From assembly GCA_039814575.1 (NCBI GenBank), contig JBCCAY010000005.1, positions 175,880 to 239,879 on the forward strand: a stretch of 64,000 nucleotides of DNA, in the 5' to 3' direction. The notes under the pieces were generated by a model. That model made no database searches and was not told the DNA's origin. It saw only the letters and a list, made by a program, of their open reading frames with translations. This stretch comes from MED-G105 sp039814575. GTDB lineage: Bacteria; Pseudomonadota; Alphaproteobacteria; Caulobacterales; Parvularculaceae. Shown piece after piece: positions 17,592 through 25,734 of this stretch (position 1 is the stretch's first letter; every line of letters starts with the position of its first letter). The position numbers and the translations under genes are program-made.

Positions 17592-20042
17592 TTAGACTTT
17601 CACGCGCTCGTTTTTCGGATCGTAAAGCGCTTTCAAAGACGCCGTTGCTGGATAGTCGCGCCCAGCGACGCGAATTTCGACCTTACGGCTGGCGAGCCAA
17701 TCCGCAGTGACGCCCTCTTCATGGTGCACATAGCCAAGCGCGACAGAGCCGCCGAGCGTGTGCCCGTACATGGCCGAATGGATGTGGCTGTTGATCTCAC
17801 CGTCAATCACGATCAGCTCATCGTGATACAGCATCGGCTCCGGATCGTTCAGAAGGAACTGCACCAACCGTTTGTTGCGGGGTTTTTGTTCCTTGTACTC
17901 CAGCGCTTTATCACGACCGATGAACCCGCCGTCTTTTTTGAAGTCCAACGCAAAGCCGAGACCCGCTTCATACGAGTTCTCGTCGGTGCTGATGTCATGG
18001 CCCCACTCACGATAGGCCTTTTCCATCCGCAATGATTGCAAAGCGTGGTAGCCGCAATGGCGCAGATCGAACTTTTTACCGGCGTCAACCAAGGTGTCAT
18101 AGACCGGCTGCATAAACGGCGTCGGAATATAAAGCTCCCAGCCAAGTTCGCCCATATAGGTCAGGCGCAGCGCTTTCACCGTCTGATAGCCGATGTGAAT
18201 TTCCTGCATTGTGCCGAAAGGAAACGCCTCGGACGATAGATCAGCGTCCGTCACCGTGTTGAGCAATGCGCGCGCGTTTGGCCCTTGGATATTCAAGAAG
18301 CCCATCGCATCCGTGAGGTCTGTGATGAAACAATGCGCGTCGTCCGGGATATTGTTCTTAATCCAATAGAAAACGTGCGTGTACGTTACGGGGCCCGTCA
18401 ACACCATGTAGCTGTCTTCGCTAAGCCGTGTAATCGTCGGGTCTGCTTCAATGCGACCCTGCTCGTTCAAGAACTGCGTATAAACGACCTTTCCGACTGG
18501 CACGTCGACGTCGCTGGTGGCGATGCGGTTCAGCACGCGCGTTGCGTCTTTGCCTTGTACAAGGAACTTCGAGAAAGAGCTTTGATCGAAGAGCCCCACA
18601 TTCTCGCGAACAGCGCGATGCTCCTCGGCGCTGTACTCAAACCAGTTTTGCCGGCCATAGCTGTATTTATACTCAGGCGTCACGCCTTTGGGCGCGTACC
18701 AATTAGGCCGCTCCCACCCTGCCGTTTCACCAAAGCAAGCGCCTTGGGCGGCGATACGATCATGCAAAACGCTCTTCTTGACATTTCGCGCCGTCTCTCT
18801 CTGCAAGAAAGGCCAGTGCTCTCTGTAAGGAAGACCTAATGTCTCGACCGTTCGGTCGCGCAAGTAATTCGGATTGACTTGGAAGTCATGGCAGCGACGA
18901 ATATCAACGTCAAAGATGTCCATCGGCGGATGACCGTTGACGATTTGGTGCGCCATCACCATGCCGGCGCCGCCGCTGGAGAGAATGCCGAGGGAGTTAA
19001 AGCCGGCCGCGACATAGTAGTTCTCAACGGTCGGCGCATGGCCCATGACATAACTGCGGTCGGGCGTGAAGCTCTCCGGACCGCAGAAGAACAGTTTAAT
19101 GCCGGCATTTTCAGAAGCCGGTACGCGCTTCATGGAGCCTTCAATGATCGGCAACATCGCTTCCATGTCGCCTTCGAGCTCGTCGAAACAGAAATCCTTG
19201 GGGATGCCGTCGAGGCCCCAGGCCCTGCCCTTCGGCTCGAAATAGCCGATCATCAACTTGCCGGTTTCTTCGCGATAATAAGAATATCGCGCCGGGTCGC
19301 GCATAACCGGCAATTTGCCGTGAACGCCCTCCATTTCCTCAGTGATGAGATAATAGTGTTCAGCAGCCTGAAGCGGCACTTTAACACCGGACTTCGCGGC
19401 GAAGTCGCGCGCCCACATGCCCGTGCAGTTGACGACGATATCGCAATTGACAACGCCCTGATCGGTGTCGACGCCGACAACGCGTTTGTCTTTAATAATA
19501 ACGTCATTGACGGTCACGTTTTCAAAGATTTGAGCGCCGCCGCTGCGCGCGCCTTTGGCGAGCGCTGTCGCGGTGTCGGTCGGATTGACCCGGCCGTCCT
19601 CGGGGAAGAAAAACCCTTGGATGATGTCGTCGACATTAGCCAGGGGCCACATTTCCTTGATTTCGCCGGGCGATAATTCGCGCGTCGGAATGCCGAAACG
19701 GGCGGCCAAATCGCAGGAACGACGCATCTCTTCTAGGCGCGCTTCATCGGAGGCGATTTGAATCGTGCCGACGGTTTTCAGTCCCGTTGGCTGACCGGTT
19801 TCCTCTTCAAGGCCGCGGAAAAGATCAATCGTGTATTTTGCGAGCTTGGTGGCGTTCTCCGTGCCCCGCATTGAGTTTACCAGGCCCGCGGCATGCCAGG
19901 TGGTGCCGCAGGTCAATTGACGGCGTTCCAACAAAATCGTGTCGGACCATCCCAGTTTCGCCAAATGATAGGCGACGCTGCAGCCAATAATGCCGCCGCC
20001 GATAATGACGACGCGCGCTTGCGTCGGAAGACTTTTTGCCAT
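17592..20042 (-). CDS. FAD-dependent oxidoreductase with GcvT domain (dimethylglycine/sarcosine dehydrogenase-like)
   Basis: A large flavoenzyme of about 816 residues. The N-terminal half is an FAD-binding DAO domain with VVIIGGGIIGCSVAYHLAK and LTCGTTWHAAGL; the His in TWHAAGL corresponds to the residue that binds FAD covalently in dimethylglycine dehydrogenase. The middle is an FAO_M linker, and the C-terminal half is a GcvT/tetrahydrofolate-binding aminomethyltransferase domain (FSKFLVQGKDATRVLNRIATSDVDVPVGKVVYTQFLNEQGRIEAD, in part). It would demethylate an N-methyl amino acid and pass the one-carbon unit to tetrahydrofolate. I choose ATG 20042 (MAKSLPTQ) because AGAGGTTACGAC sits right before it; the longer frame back to 20096 has no better site. 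The substrate is uncertain: dimethylglycine, sarcosine or another secondary or tertiary amine. Confidence 0.88.
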   Translation of the reverse strand: MAKSLPTQARVVIIGGGIIGCSVAYHLAKLGWSDTILLERRQLTCGTTWHAAGLVNSMRGTENATKLAKYTIDLFRGLEEETGQPTGLKTVGTIQIASDEARLEEMRRSCDLAARFGIPTRELSPGEIKEMWPLANVDDIIQGFFFPEDGRVNPTDTATALAKGARSGGAQIFENVTVNDVIIKDKRVVGVDTDQGVVNCDIVVNCTGMWARDFAAKSGVKVPLQAAEHYYLITEEMEGVHGKLPVMRDPARYSYYREETGKLMIGYFEPKGRAWGLDGIPKDFCFDELEGDMEAMLPIIEGSMKRVPASENAGIKLFFCGPESFTPDRSYVMGHAPTVENYYVAAGFNSLGILSSGGAGMVMAHQIVNGHPPMDIFDVDIRRCHDFQVNPNYLRDRTVETLGLPYREHWPFLQRETARNVKKSVLHDRIAAQGACFGETAGWERPNWYAPKGVTPEYKYSYGRQNWFEYSAEEHRAVRENVGLFDQSSFSKFLVQGKDATRVLNRIATSDVDVPVGKVVYTQFLNEQGRIEADPTITRLSEDSYMVLTGPVTYTHVFYWIKNNIPDDAHCFITDLTDAMGFLNIQGPNARALLNTVTDADLSSEAFPFGTMQEIHIGYQTVKALRLTYMGELGWELYIPTPFMQPVYDTLVDAGKKFDLRHCGYHALQSLRMEKAYREWGHDISTDENSYEAGLGFALDFKKDGGFIGRDKALEYKEQKPRNKRLVQFLLNDPEPMLYHDELIVIDGEINSHIHSAMYGHTLGGSVALGYVHHEEGVTADWLASRKVEIRVAGRDYPATASLKALYDPKNERVKV

Positions 20043-20361
20043 GTCGTAACCTCTTAGGACGGGGGGCGCTGTTTGGCGATCTCCCGCGCAATCCATCTAA
20101 CATTTGCTAAGTCGCACTAAGGCGATCGTTTTCGGGCGCTATTGACGGATCGCCGCACCGCAGCATTCCTCGCTCGCTCACGAGCGGAATTCCCATCAAA
20201 GCCACACCATCAAAGCCACACTCGAGCCGTGTAGTATAACGTTTTATGTTTATCAAGGCCGACATCGCGCCGCGCCGAACGGGCTTGCGCCGCTATTCGC
20301 TAGACGCAACAGAGGGCTTGGAGTTTCGGCGCGTGGTTAGCGCCGCTAACGGGCTCGGCGC
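20043..20361. repeat. Leader region of the DMGDH-like gene with a 14-bp tandem repeat
   Basis: CATCAAAGCCACAC is repeated back to back at 20194-20207 and 20208-20221. Next to it, at about 20164-20190, is a hairpin with CGCTCG/CGAGCG arms extended by ATTC/GAAT. A third inverted repeat, GTTAGC/GCTAAC, at 20336-20350 lies just past the stop of the beta-lactamase-fold gene. The tandem repeat could be a regulator-binding array for the flavoenzyme gene on the minus strand. I checked the leader for a glycine riboswitch pattern and did not find it. Confidence 0.5.
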
Positions 20362-21921
20362 CTATAGCGCGCCCAAAATGCGGGCTGCGATGTCGTCAAA
20401 ATAGGGTTGAAAATCGCCGGCGTCTGAAAACCCTAAACGAACGATGACAACGTCGCGCGAGGGGATGATCATCACCGTTTGCGAGAGCCAGCCAGAAAAC
20501 ATAAACGCGTCTTTTGGAACGCTTGGAAAAACGCCGGCCCTATTAAGCCAAACCTGGCCACCATACCCTTCATAAGCAGCGGACGGTTCCGCCATTAACT
20601 TGCGCCATCCGCGCGGCCATAAACGCTCCCCTTCCCACACGCCGTCTTGCAGAGCAAACTGCCCAAGGCGGGCCCAGTCCCGCGCCGTCGCGTAATCAAA
20701 GCCCGTTATGACGAAATTACCAAACGCGTCGGGCTCCAACACAAAGCTTCGTGCCCCAATTTTATCGAACAGCCTCTCCCGCGGCCACGCCAGATGGTCG
20801 CCGCCATCCGCTTGAACGCCTCTTTTTATAATGCTCATAAGCGCAAGGGTATTTGTATTACGATACTGAAACACCGAGCCTGGCTCATAGAGAAGCGGCT
20901 GCTTAATGACGAGCGCCTCCGTATTCTGTCCACGGAAATAAACGGATTCATGATCGTGCAGTTCCGTATAATAAAAACTGTCATCGGCGCTGGGGTTATG
21001 GAACTTCAGTCCGGCGGCCATATTCAAGAGATGCCTTGACGTAATGCGGCTACGCGGATCGCTGCGATGGCGCCAATCGGCGATCGGCGCCGGATCGTCT
21101 ACATCAAGCCCCGTATCTTTTGCATAAATCCCAAAAAGAATAGCGGCGACGCTCTTTCCCATCGACCAACCGAGCAATGGCGTCGTTTCAGAAACGCCAG
21201 GCGCATAACGCTCGCCAACGATTTTTCCTTTATGCAGTACAATGACGGCGCGCGTGTTTTGTGGCGCGTCCCGGCCCGTGTCATTGAACGCCGCGTCGAG
21301 CGCGGTATCCATTTTGTCCGTATTCGCAGTGTCGCCAGAGGCGCCTTTGTCGCCCATGGGCCATGCAATATTGGCGGCGGGCGGCAATTGGGTTTTGACG
21401 TTGACAGGGCTGAACGCGGTGCGTTCCGCGCCGACGGGCAACAAGGTGCATCCAAGACCAGGCGTGTGAACCGCGGTATAATTCGGCGTCGCGCCGTAGA
21501 TCTCACTCGCCGGCGCGCGCAACACCACCCTTTCCTGCTCCCGGTCGACAGACCATTGTGTCGTTTTCCAGTCATGGAAATAATACTCACGCCACTGAAG
21601 GTCTTCCGCGATCACCGCTTGCGGCGCGCGGCCCGAGACAAAGACCCCTGAGCACAAGAGTTGCGCGTGCAAGGCGATGGAATTGCGATACCGTTGCTCA
21701 CGCAATTGTTCCTCGGTCGGCAATGCGGCCGCGACATATGTCGGACGATCAACGACGCCGAGATCAGTTTGAGCGTTCGCAACAGTCTGGGCGCCAAGCA
21801 ATACGACTAGAAAGACCACAACATGGCGCAACGCCCAATGGCCGAAAAGGCAAAGGCTATTAACAGCCCAACCGCGATGGTGGACTGGGCGGTTCGATAG
21901 AACACGGTGATGCGCTGTCAT
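20362..21921 (-). CDS. Exported serine hydrolase, class C beta-lactamase fold
   Basis: A protein of about 519 residues with an N-terminal hydrophobic signal segment (HVVVFLVVLLGAQTVANAQ). The beta-lactamase/esterase motifs are visible: SMGK (SxxK nucleophile and general base) in LLGWSMGKSVAAILFG, and YRNTN (YxN) further on. The C-terminal part with YGGQVWLNRAG and FSGWLSQTVMIIPSRD fits the class C-like peptidase/esterase family (Pfam Beta-lactamase), whose members often act as esterases or D-amino-acid peptidases rather than as resistance enzymes. The start ATG 21921 is chosen because GAGGAAG lies nine bases upstream; the open frame extends to 22071 but without a good site. Confidence 0.85.
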   Translation of the reverse strand: MTAHHRVLSNRPVHHRGWAVNSLCLFGHWALRHVVVFLVVLLGAQTVANAQTDLGVVDRPTYVAAALPTEEQLREQRYRNSIALHAQLLCSGVFVSGRAPQAVIAEDLQWREYYFHDWKTTQWSVDREQERVVLRAPASEIYGATPNYTAVHTPGLGCTLLPVGAERTAFSPVNVKTQLPPAANIAWPMGDKGASGDTANTDKMDTALDAAFNDTGRDAPQNTRAVIVLHKGKIVGERYAPGVSETTPLLGWSMGKSVAAILFGIYAKDTGLDVDDPAPIADWRHRSDPRSRITSRHLLNMAAGLKFHNPSADDSFYYTELHDHESVYFRGQNTEALVIKQPLLYEPGSVFQYRNTNTLALMSIIKRGVQADGGDHLAWPRERLFDKIGARSFVLEPDAFGNFVITGFDYATARDWARLGQFALQDGVWEGERLWPRGWRKLMAEPSAAYEGYGGQVWLNRAGVFPSVPKDAFMFSGWLSQTVMIIPSRDVVIVRLGFSDAGDFQPYFDDIAARILGAL

Positions 21922-22100
21922 ATAGGGCGGCTTCCTCAAAGCAAATCGGCATACAATCGGAAGGTTCCTGTATACCGTCACTGGCCGCGGTTTCAAAATC
22001 GTCGAGTAGAAATTTCTCGCCGTTTTTCCTGTAATTTTTCCTGTAGTTTTTCTGGTCAGCCGCCAGCGCACTTAAAACAGCCGAACTCAAGAAACGATTG

Positions 22101-22265
22101 TTAGGAGAAAGACAGGCCGGCGGCGCAGAGAATAACGGCGACGGCGAAAATCCCGATAAGCGCGCTTGCGGCGCCGTGCATGTTAAGCTTGCGCAGAATA
22201 ATGGCTGTCGCGCCGATAACGCCCAAAATAGCCGCAAAGCCGACCATTGCCGCAAAGGTCGCCAT
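22101..22265 (-). CDS. Small two-helix membrane protein, 54 residues
   Basis: I read this small gene directly from the sequence. ATG at 22265 follows a GGAG-containing leader, and the frame runs 54 codons to TAA at 22101. The product has two hydrophobic helices (MVGFAAILGVIGATAII and ALIGIFAVAVILCAAGLSF) joined by a short basic loop RKLNMHGA. It resembles no family I can name. A second small two-helix protein is encoded on the same strand at 22576-22749, so the two may be related in function. Confidence 0.6.
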   Translation of the reverse strand: MATFAAMVGFAAILGVIGATAIILRKLNMHGAASALIGIFAVAVILCAAGLSFS

Positions 22266-22368
22266 CACCGTTCGCTCCGCTAATGAGGTTATGAAGCGCT
22301 ACGGCGGCGCGACACTCTACCTACACCACTGGACGCCACCGCAGCGGCGCCAGGACTAAGGGGCGCCA

Positions 22369-22515
22369 ATGTCGGAATCAAAACAGAGACGTGTCAGTTT
22401 TGCGAATATGCGCACTCAGCGCGAACTGGGGAATAAAATAGGCGCACCGCTGAAATCCAAAAAGAAGGAGACGATGAGATCGAGAACCGAGCTAGCAGTA
22501 CGCAGCGCCGCATGA
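22369..22515 (+). CDS. Possible small basic protein, 48 residues
   Basis: ATG at 22369 has an AAGGGG ribosome-binding site at good spacing, and the frame runs 48 codons to TGA. The predicted peptide is strongly basic (SKQRR at the start, KSKKK in the middle) and has no hydrophobic segment. It lies in the 310-base gap between two small membrane-protein genes on the other strand. It could be a nucleic-acid-binding peptide or a chance frame; only the ribosome-binding site and composition support it. Confidence 0.3.
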   Translation: MSESKQRRVSFANMRTQRELGNKIGAPLKSKKKETMRSRTELAVRSAA

Positions 22516-22575
22516 GATTTCAGCGTCGGCCTCAAAAATCAGAGACCGCAACTTAAGGGCATCACCTTAAATCTT

Positions 22576-22749
22576 TCAGAGCGCGGACATGAGATGGGGC
22601 AAATAGGTCAAAAAGGCCATGCCGAAAAAAAGAACGCCGGCGACGATCAAAAGTCCTTTCGCCGCTTCTCCCGCCCCGAGCTGCCGCAATAGTCCCGCGA
22701 CCATCGCCAACATGATGCCGAAGCTTGCAAGCCCCATTAAGGTTCCCAT
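22576..22749 (-). CDS. Small two-helix membrane protein, 57 residues
   Basis: The preferred start is ATG 22749, because GGAGG lies nine bases upstream; the longer open frame to 22833 starts in sequence without membrane-protein character. The 57-residue product has two helices (LMGLASFGIMLAMVAGLL and GLLIVAGVLFFGMAFLTYL) with a short Gly/Ala/Glu loop. The family is not recognised. It is encoded close to another two-helix protein (22101-22265). Confidence 0.6.
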   Translation of the reverse strand: MGTLMGLASFGIMLAMVAGLLRQLGAGEAAKGLLIVAGVLFFGMAFLTYLPHLMSAL

Positions 22750-23013
22750 CAACGACGCCTCCGATCCAATTTGATCGCATGCGACGCCGTTTGGGCGCCG
22801 CACGCCATAAACGCGAAAGAAGCGGCTCCCCAACCACTCGTGTGATGTTATTACATTTTCACGACAGTGCTGTCGAGCATTGCGACGTTAAATCGCAAGA
22901 CTTTTTTAACCTTGACGTCGCGACTCAGTATCCGCCCCGTAGGAGTGCAATAGATTGACCATTATTATCGGAATCGGCGGCGGGTATCGGGCGTCAACGC
23001 CCCAGGAAACCCT

Positions 23014-23499
23014 TCACCGTGTCTTAGGGCCGACGGCGTAAGCGCTGTCAAAGTACAGCAGCGGCGCACCCTGCTGTAGGTCAAAGCGAAGGACTTCGGC
23101 GATCAGCACAACATGATCCCCGGCCACATGCCGATCAATTATTTTGCAATCGAAACCAGCCATTCTTTCTTTAAGAACGGGACACCCTGTTTCCCAGGTT
23201 TCAAACTCGCTTGCGTCAAGACCGCGACCGCCGTGCTGAGCGAAGCGTTGCGAGACATCCTGCTGGTCGCTGCGCAACACACTGACAGCGTAGGACGGCG
23301 ACGCCATAAATCGATCAAAAGTCGACGCGGATTTTTCGATGCTCCACAAAACGAGCGGCGGCGATAGGGAAACCGAAGCGAATGAATTCACCGTGATCGC
23401 CGTCGGCGCACCATCAGCGCCCAAGCACGATACTACTGTGACGCCTGTTGCGTATCGTCCAAAGGCGGTTTTTAGGGCGCGATGCGGATCGTCGCTCAC
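23014..23499 (-). CDS. Flavin reductase family protein
   Basis: A 161-residue protein of the flavin reductase-like (DIM6/NTAB) family. The N-terminal half FGRYATGVTVVSCLGADG and AITVNSFASVSLSPPLVLWSIEKSAST is the diagnostic FMN-binding segment; the end HVVLIAEVLRFD is the conserved closing strand. Such proteins reduce FMN with NAD(P)H, usually to supply reduced flavin to a two-component monooxygenase. No partner oxygenase gene is present nearby. The start is a GTG at 23499 with GGAG upstream. Convergent or overlapping genes are absent; the DASS transporter is divergent. Confidence 0.88.
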   Translation of the reverse strand: MSDDPHRALKTAFGRYATGVTVVSCLGADGAPTAITVNSFASVSLSPPLVLWSIEKSASTFDRFMASPSYAVSVLRSDQQDVSQRFAQHGGRGLDASEFETWETGCPVLKERMAGFDCKIIDRHVAGDHVVLIAEVLRFDLQQGAPLLYFDSAYAVGPKTR

Positions 23500-23767
23500 C
23501 TATGGCTCCATTTTTGCCGACTATCGCCACGGGAAGTCGCGGCGATGTAATTTTGATCTTGTAATCGCTTGAAAAACATAAGACTTGTGCGCCTAGCACC
23601 AATCAACGGAAATAAAAAGCGCCGGATTGGCGCTGGGACAGGCGGTCGCGACCTTTAACGTTGCCGCATGGCTTCTTTCCAATGCCCCGATACGGCCGCG
23701 TTACGGACCGAAACGGGCGCGCTCTGTTAAACTTGAAAGGACTTCGCCGATCGCCCCGGTACTCGAA

Positions 23768-25630
23768 ATGGCGACCGCCGCGCCCTGGCAAATGTGGGCG
23801 ACCATTGTCGTTATTATCGCGACGGTCGTGGCCTTTGCGCTTGAGCGGTTTTCGATCGACCTCATTTCCGCCGCGTCGCTGTCGGCGCTTCTCATCCTTT
23901 TTACGCTGGCACCGATTGAAACGATCGGCGGCGACGGTCGTTTCGACCATGAAGACCTATTGCAAGGCTTCGCCAGCCCCGCCCTCTTCGCGATCATCGG
24001 CCTTCTGATTATCGGGCAAGGAATGTTCCAATCCGGAGCGCTGGAACATCCCACGGAACGCTTGCTACGGATGTATGGAGCGCGTCCCATCGTCACGACG
24101 GGCGCCGTCTTTCTGTTCGTAATGGTGATCAGCGCGTTTTTGAACAATACGCCCGTCGTCGTTATGTTCATCCCCATCATCGCAGCAATGGCCAGCCAAA
24201 GGAAGATTCCGGCGTCCCAGCTGATGATGCCGCTATCGTTTCTCTCAATATTCGGCGGCATGACGACGGTCATTGGGTCGTCGACGAACCTTCTCGCTGT
24301 TCAGTCTTACAAAGACACGGTGCCCGGCGGAACGATCGGCTTTTTCGAACTAACGCCAATCGGCCTCGTTTTAGCCGCGGCTGGCGTCGTTTATATGGCG
24401 ACCCTTGGGTGCCGACTGCTGCCGCAACGCGTCAACCCTGACGAAGCCGCCGGCCGCGAACGGGACGGCAAGCAATTCATCGCGCAGTTGGAGCTACGGC
24501 GCGGCAATCCCCTGATCGGACGCTCATCGGTCGCCGGTTTTTTCCCGGATTTGCCAAACATGACGGTGCGCATGATTCAACGGCGCACAGAGGCGATTTT
24601 ACCGCCCTTTGACGACGTCACGCTGACGTCCGGCGACGTCATCATTGTCGCCGCGACGCGCGCAGCGCTCACCAACGCCTTAAAAGCCCAGCCGGAGCTG
24701 CTTGACGGCGCCGCCTCCGAAATCGCGCTCGATGACGAGGAAGCGGAAGGCAAGCCGCGCCCGCAACTAACAATCGTCGAAGCGATCGTCGCGCCCGGCA
24801 GTCGAATGATCGGGCGGACGATCGGCCAAATCGGTTTCCACTATCAAACCCGCTGCGTCATCCTCGGCATTGAGCGGCGCAGCCGCATGATCCGAACCCA
24901 GATGAACACGCTGCGCCTGGAGGCCGGCGACGTCCTCTTAATCATGGGCGATATTGGCGATGTGCGAGCCTTACGCGCCGAGCGCGACATTCTGCTATTG
25001 GAAGGCTCCATGGAGGGCTTGCCGGACCCCCGCAACGCCCGCATCGCATCGCTTGTGTTCGCCGGCGTCGTGGCCGCAACCGCCACTGGCTTCGCCCCCA
25101 TCGCCGTCTCCGCCATCGCAGGCGCCGCGACAATCGTGGCGTCCGGCTGCCTCAATGTACGCCAAGCCGCGCGCGCGATGGACCGCCGGATTTATCTACT
25201 AATTGGAGCCTCGCTCGCCATGGGCGCAGCGCTCCAACAAACCGGCGGCGCCAAGATTATCGGCGAGGCCGTGGCCGTGGGCGCCGGCGGGCTTGGACCG
25301 GTTTTTTTGATGTCGGCCTTCTTCATCACCTGCGCGGCGATCACCAATGTCTTGTCTAATAATGCAACTGCGGTATTGTTTGCGCCGATCGCCGTCAACA
25401 CCGCTGTTAGTCTCGGGATCGACCCTCACATTTTAATTCTGACTGTGATATTCGGCGCCAATTGTTCGTTCGCCACACCGGTCGCCTATCAGACGAATTT
25501 GTTGGTGCTGACGCCGGGGCACTACACGTTCCGCGATTTCCTACGCGTCGGCGGCCCGCTGATAATTCTACTTTGGATTGTGTATACCGTCGTCGCGCCG
25601 ATCTATTTCAAAAGCGTCGGCCTGTTGTGA
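23768..25630 (+). CDS. DASS/SLC13-family anion transporter with RCK-C domains
   Basis: A polytopic protein of about 620 residues. An N-terminal set of helices holds the conserved FLNNTPVVVMFIPII and GGMTTVIGSSTNLLAV of the divalent anion:Na+ symporter (DASS, CitMHS-like) family. A central cytoplasmic part of about 200 residues carries two TrkA-C (RCK-C) regulatory domains (FDDVTLTSGDVIIVAA and LRLEAGDVLLIMGDI). The C-terminal helices contain the second NNATAVLFAPIAV motif and TNLLVLTPGHY. Such proteins move sulfate, dicarboxylates or related anions with sodium. ATG 23768 is the best-supported start, since the helical part begins there, but the open frame goes back to 23627 and an alternative start is possible. 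Confidence 0.9.
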   Translation: MATAAPWQMWATIVVIIATVVAFALERFSIDLISAASLSALLILFTLAPIETIGGDGRFDHEDLLQGFASPALFAIIGLLIIGQGMFQSGALEHPTERLLRMYGARPIVTTGAVFLFVMVISAFLNNTPVVVMFIPIIAAMASQRKIPASQLMMPLSFLSIFGGMTTVIGSSTNLLAVQSYKDTVPGGTIGFFELTPIGLVLAAAGVVYMATLGCRLLPQRVNPDEAAGRERDGKQFIAQLELRRGNPLIGRSSVAGFFPDLPNMTVRMIQRRTEAILPPFDDVTLTSGDVIIVAATRAALTNALKAQPELLDGAASEIALDDEEAEGKPRPQLTIVEAIVAPGSRMIGRTIGQIGFHYQTRCVILGIERRSRMIRTQMNTLRLEAGDVLLIMGDIGDVRALRAERDILLLEGSMEGLPDPRNARIASLVFAGVVAATATGFAPIAVSAIAGAATIVASGCLNVRQAARAMDRRIYLLIGASLAMGAALQQTGGAKIIGEAVAVGAGGLGPVFLMSAFFITCAAITNVLSNNATAVLFAPIAVNTAVSLGIDPHILILTVIFGANCSFATPVAYQTNLLVLTPGHYTFRDFLRVGGPLIILLWIVYTVVAPIYFKSVGLL

Positions 25631-25734
25631 TCCCGCTGTTGTACTCCTCCAGTCGATCAACGAGGAGTTGACGCAACAATTGTCTTGTGTCCCCTTAGCG
25701 TCGGGAGCGTGCGCTTTACAATGGGGGCTCCGAA

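Noticed and set aside
20043..20300. A glycine riboswitch upstream of the DMGDH-like gene
   Set aside because: A GGGAGA-like string is present but the rest of the two-aptamer core is missing.
20362..21921. Antibiotic-resistance beta-lactamase
   Set aside because: The SxxK and YxN motifs show the fold, but the sequence is of the large esterase/peptidase type and nothing indicates beta-lactam hydrolysis.
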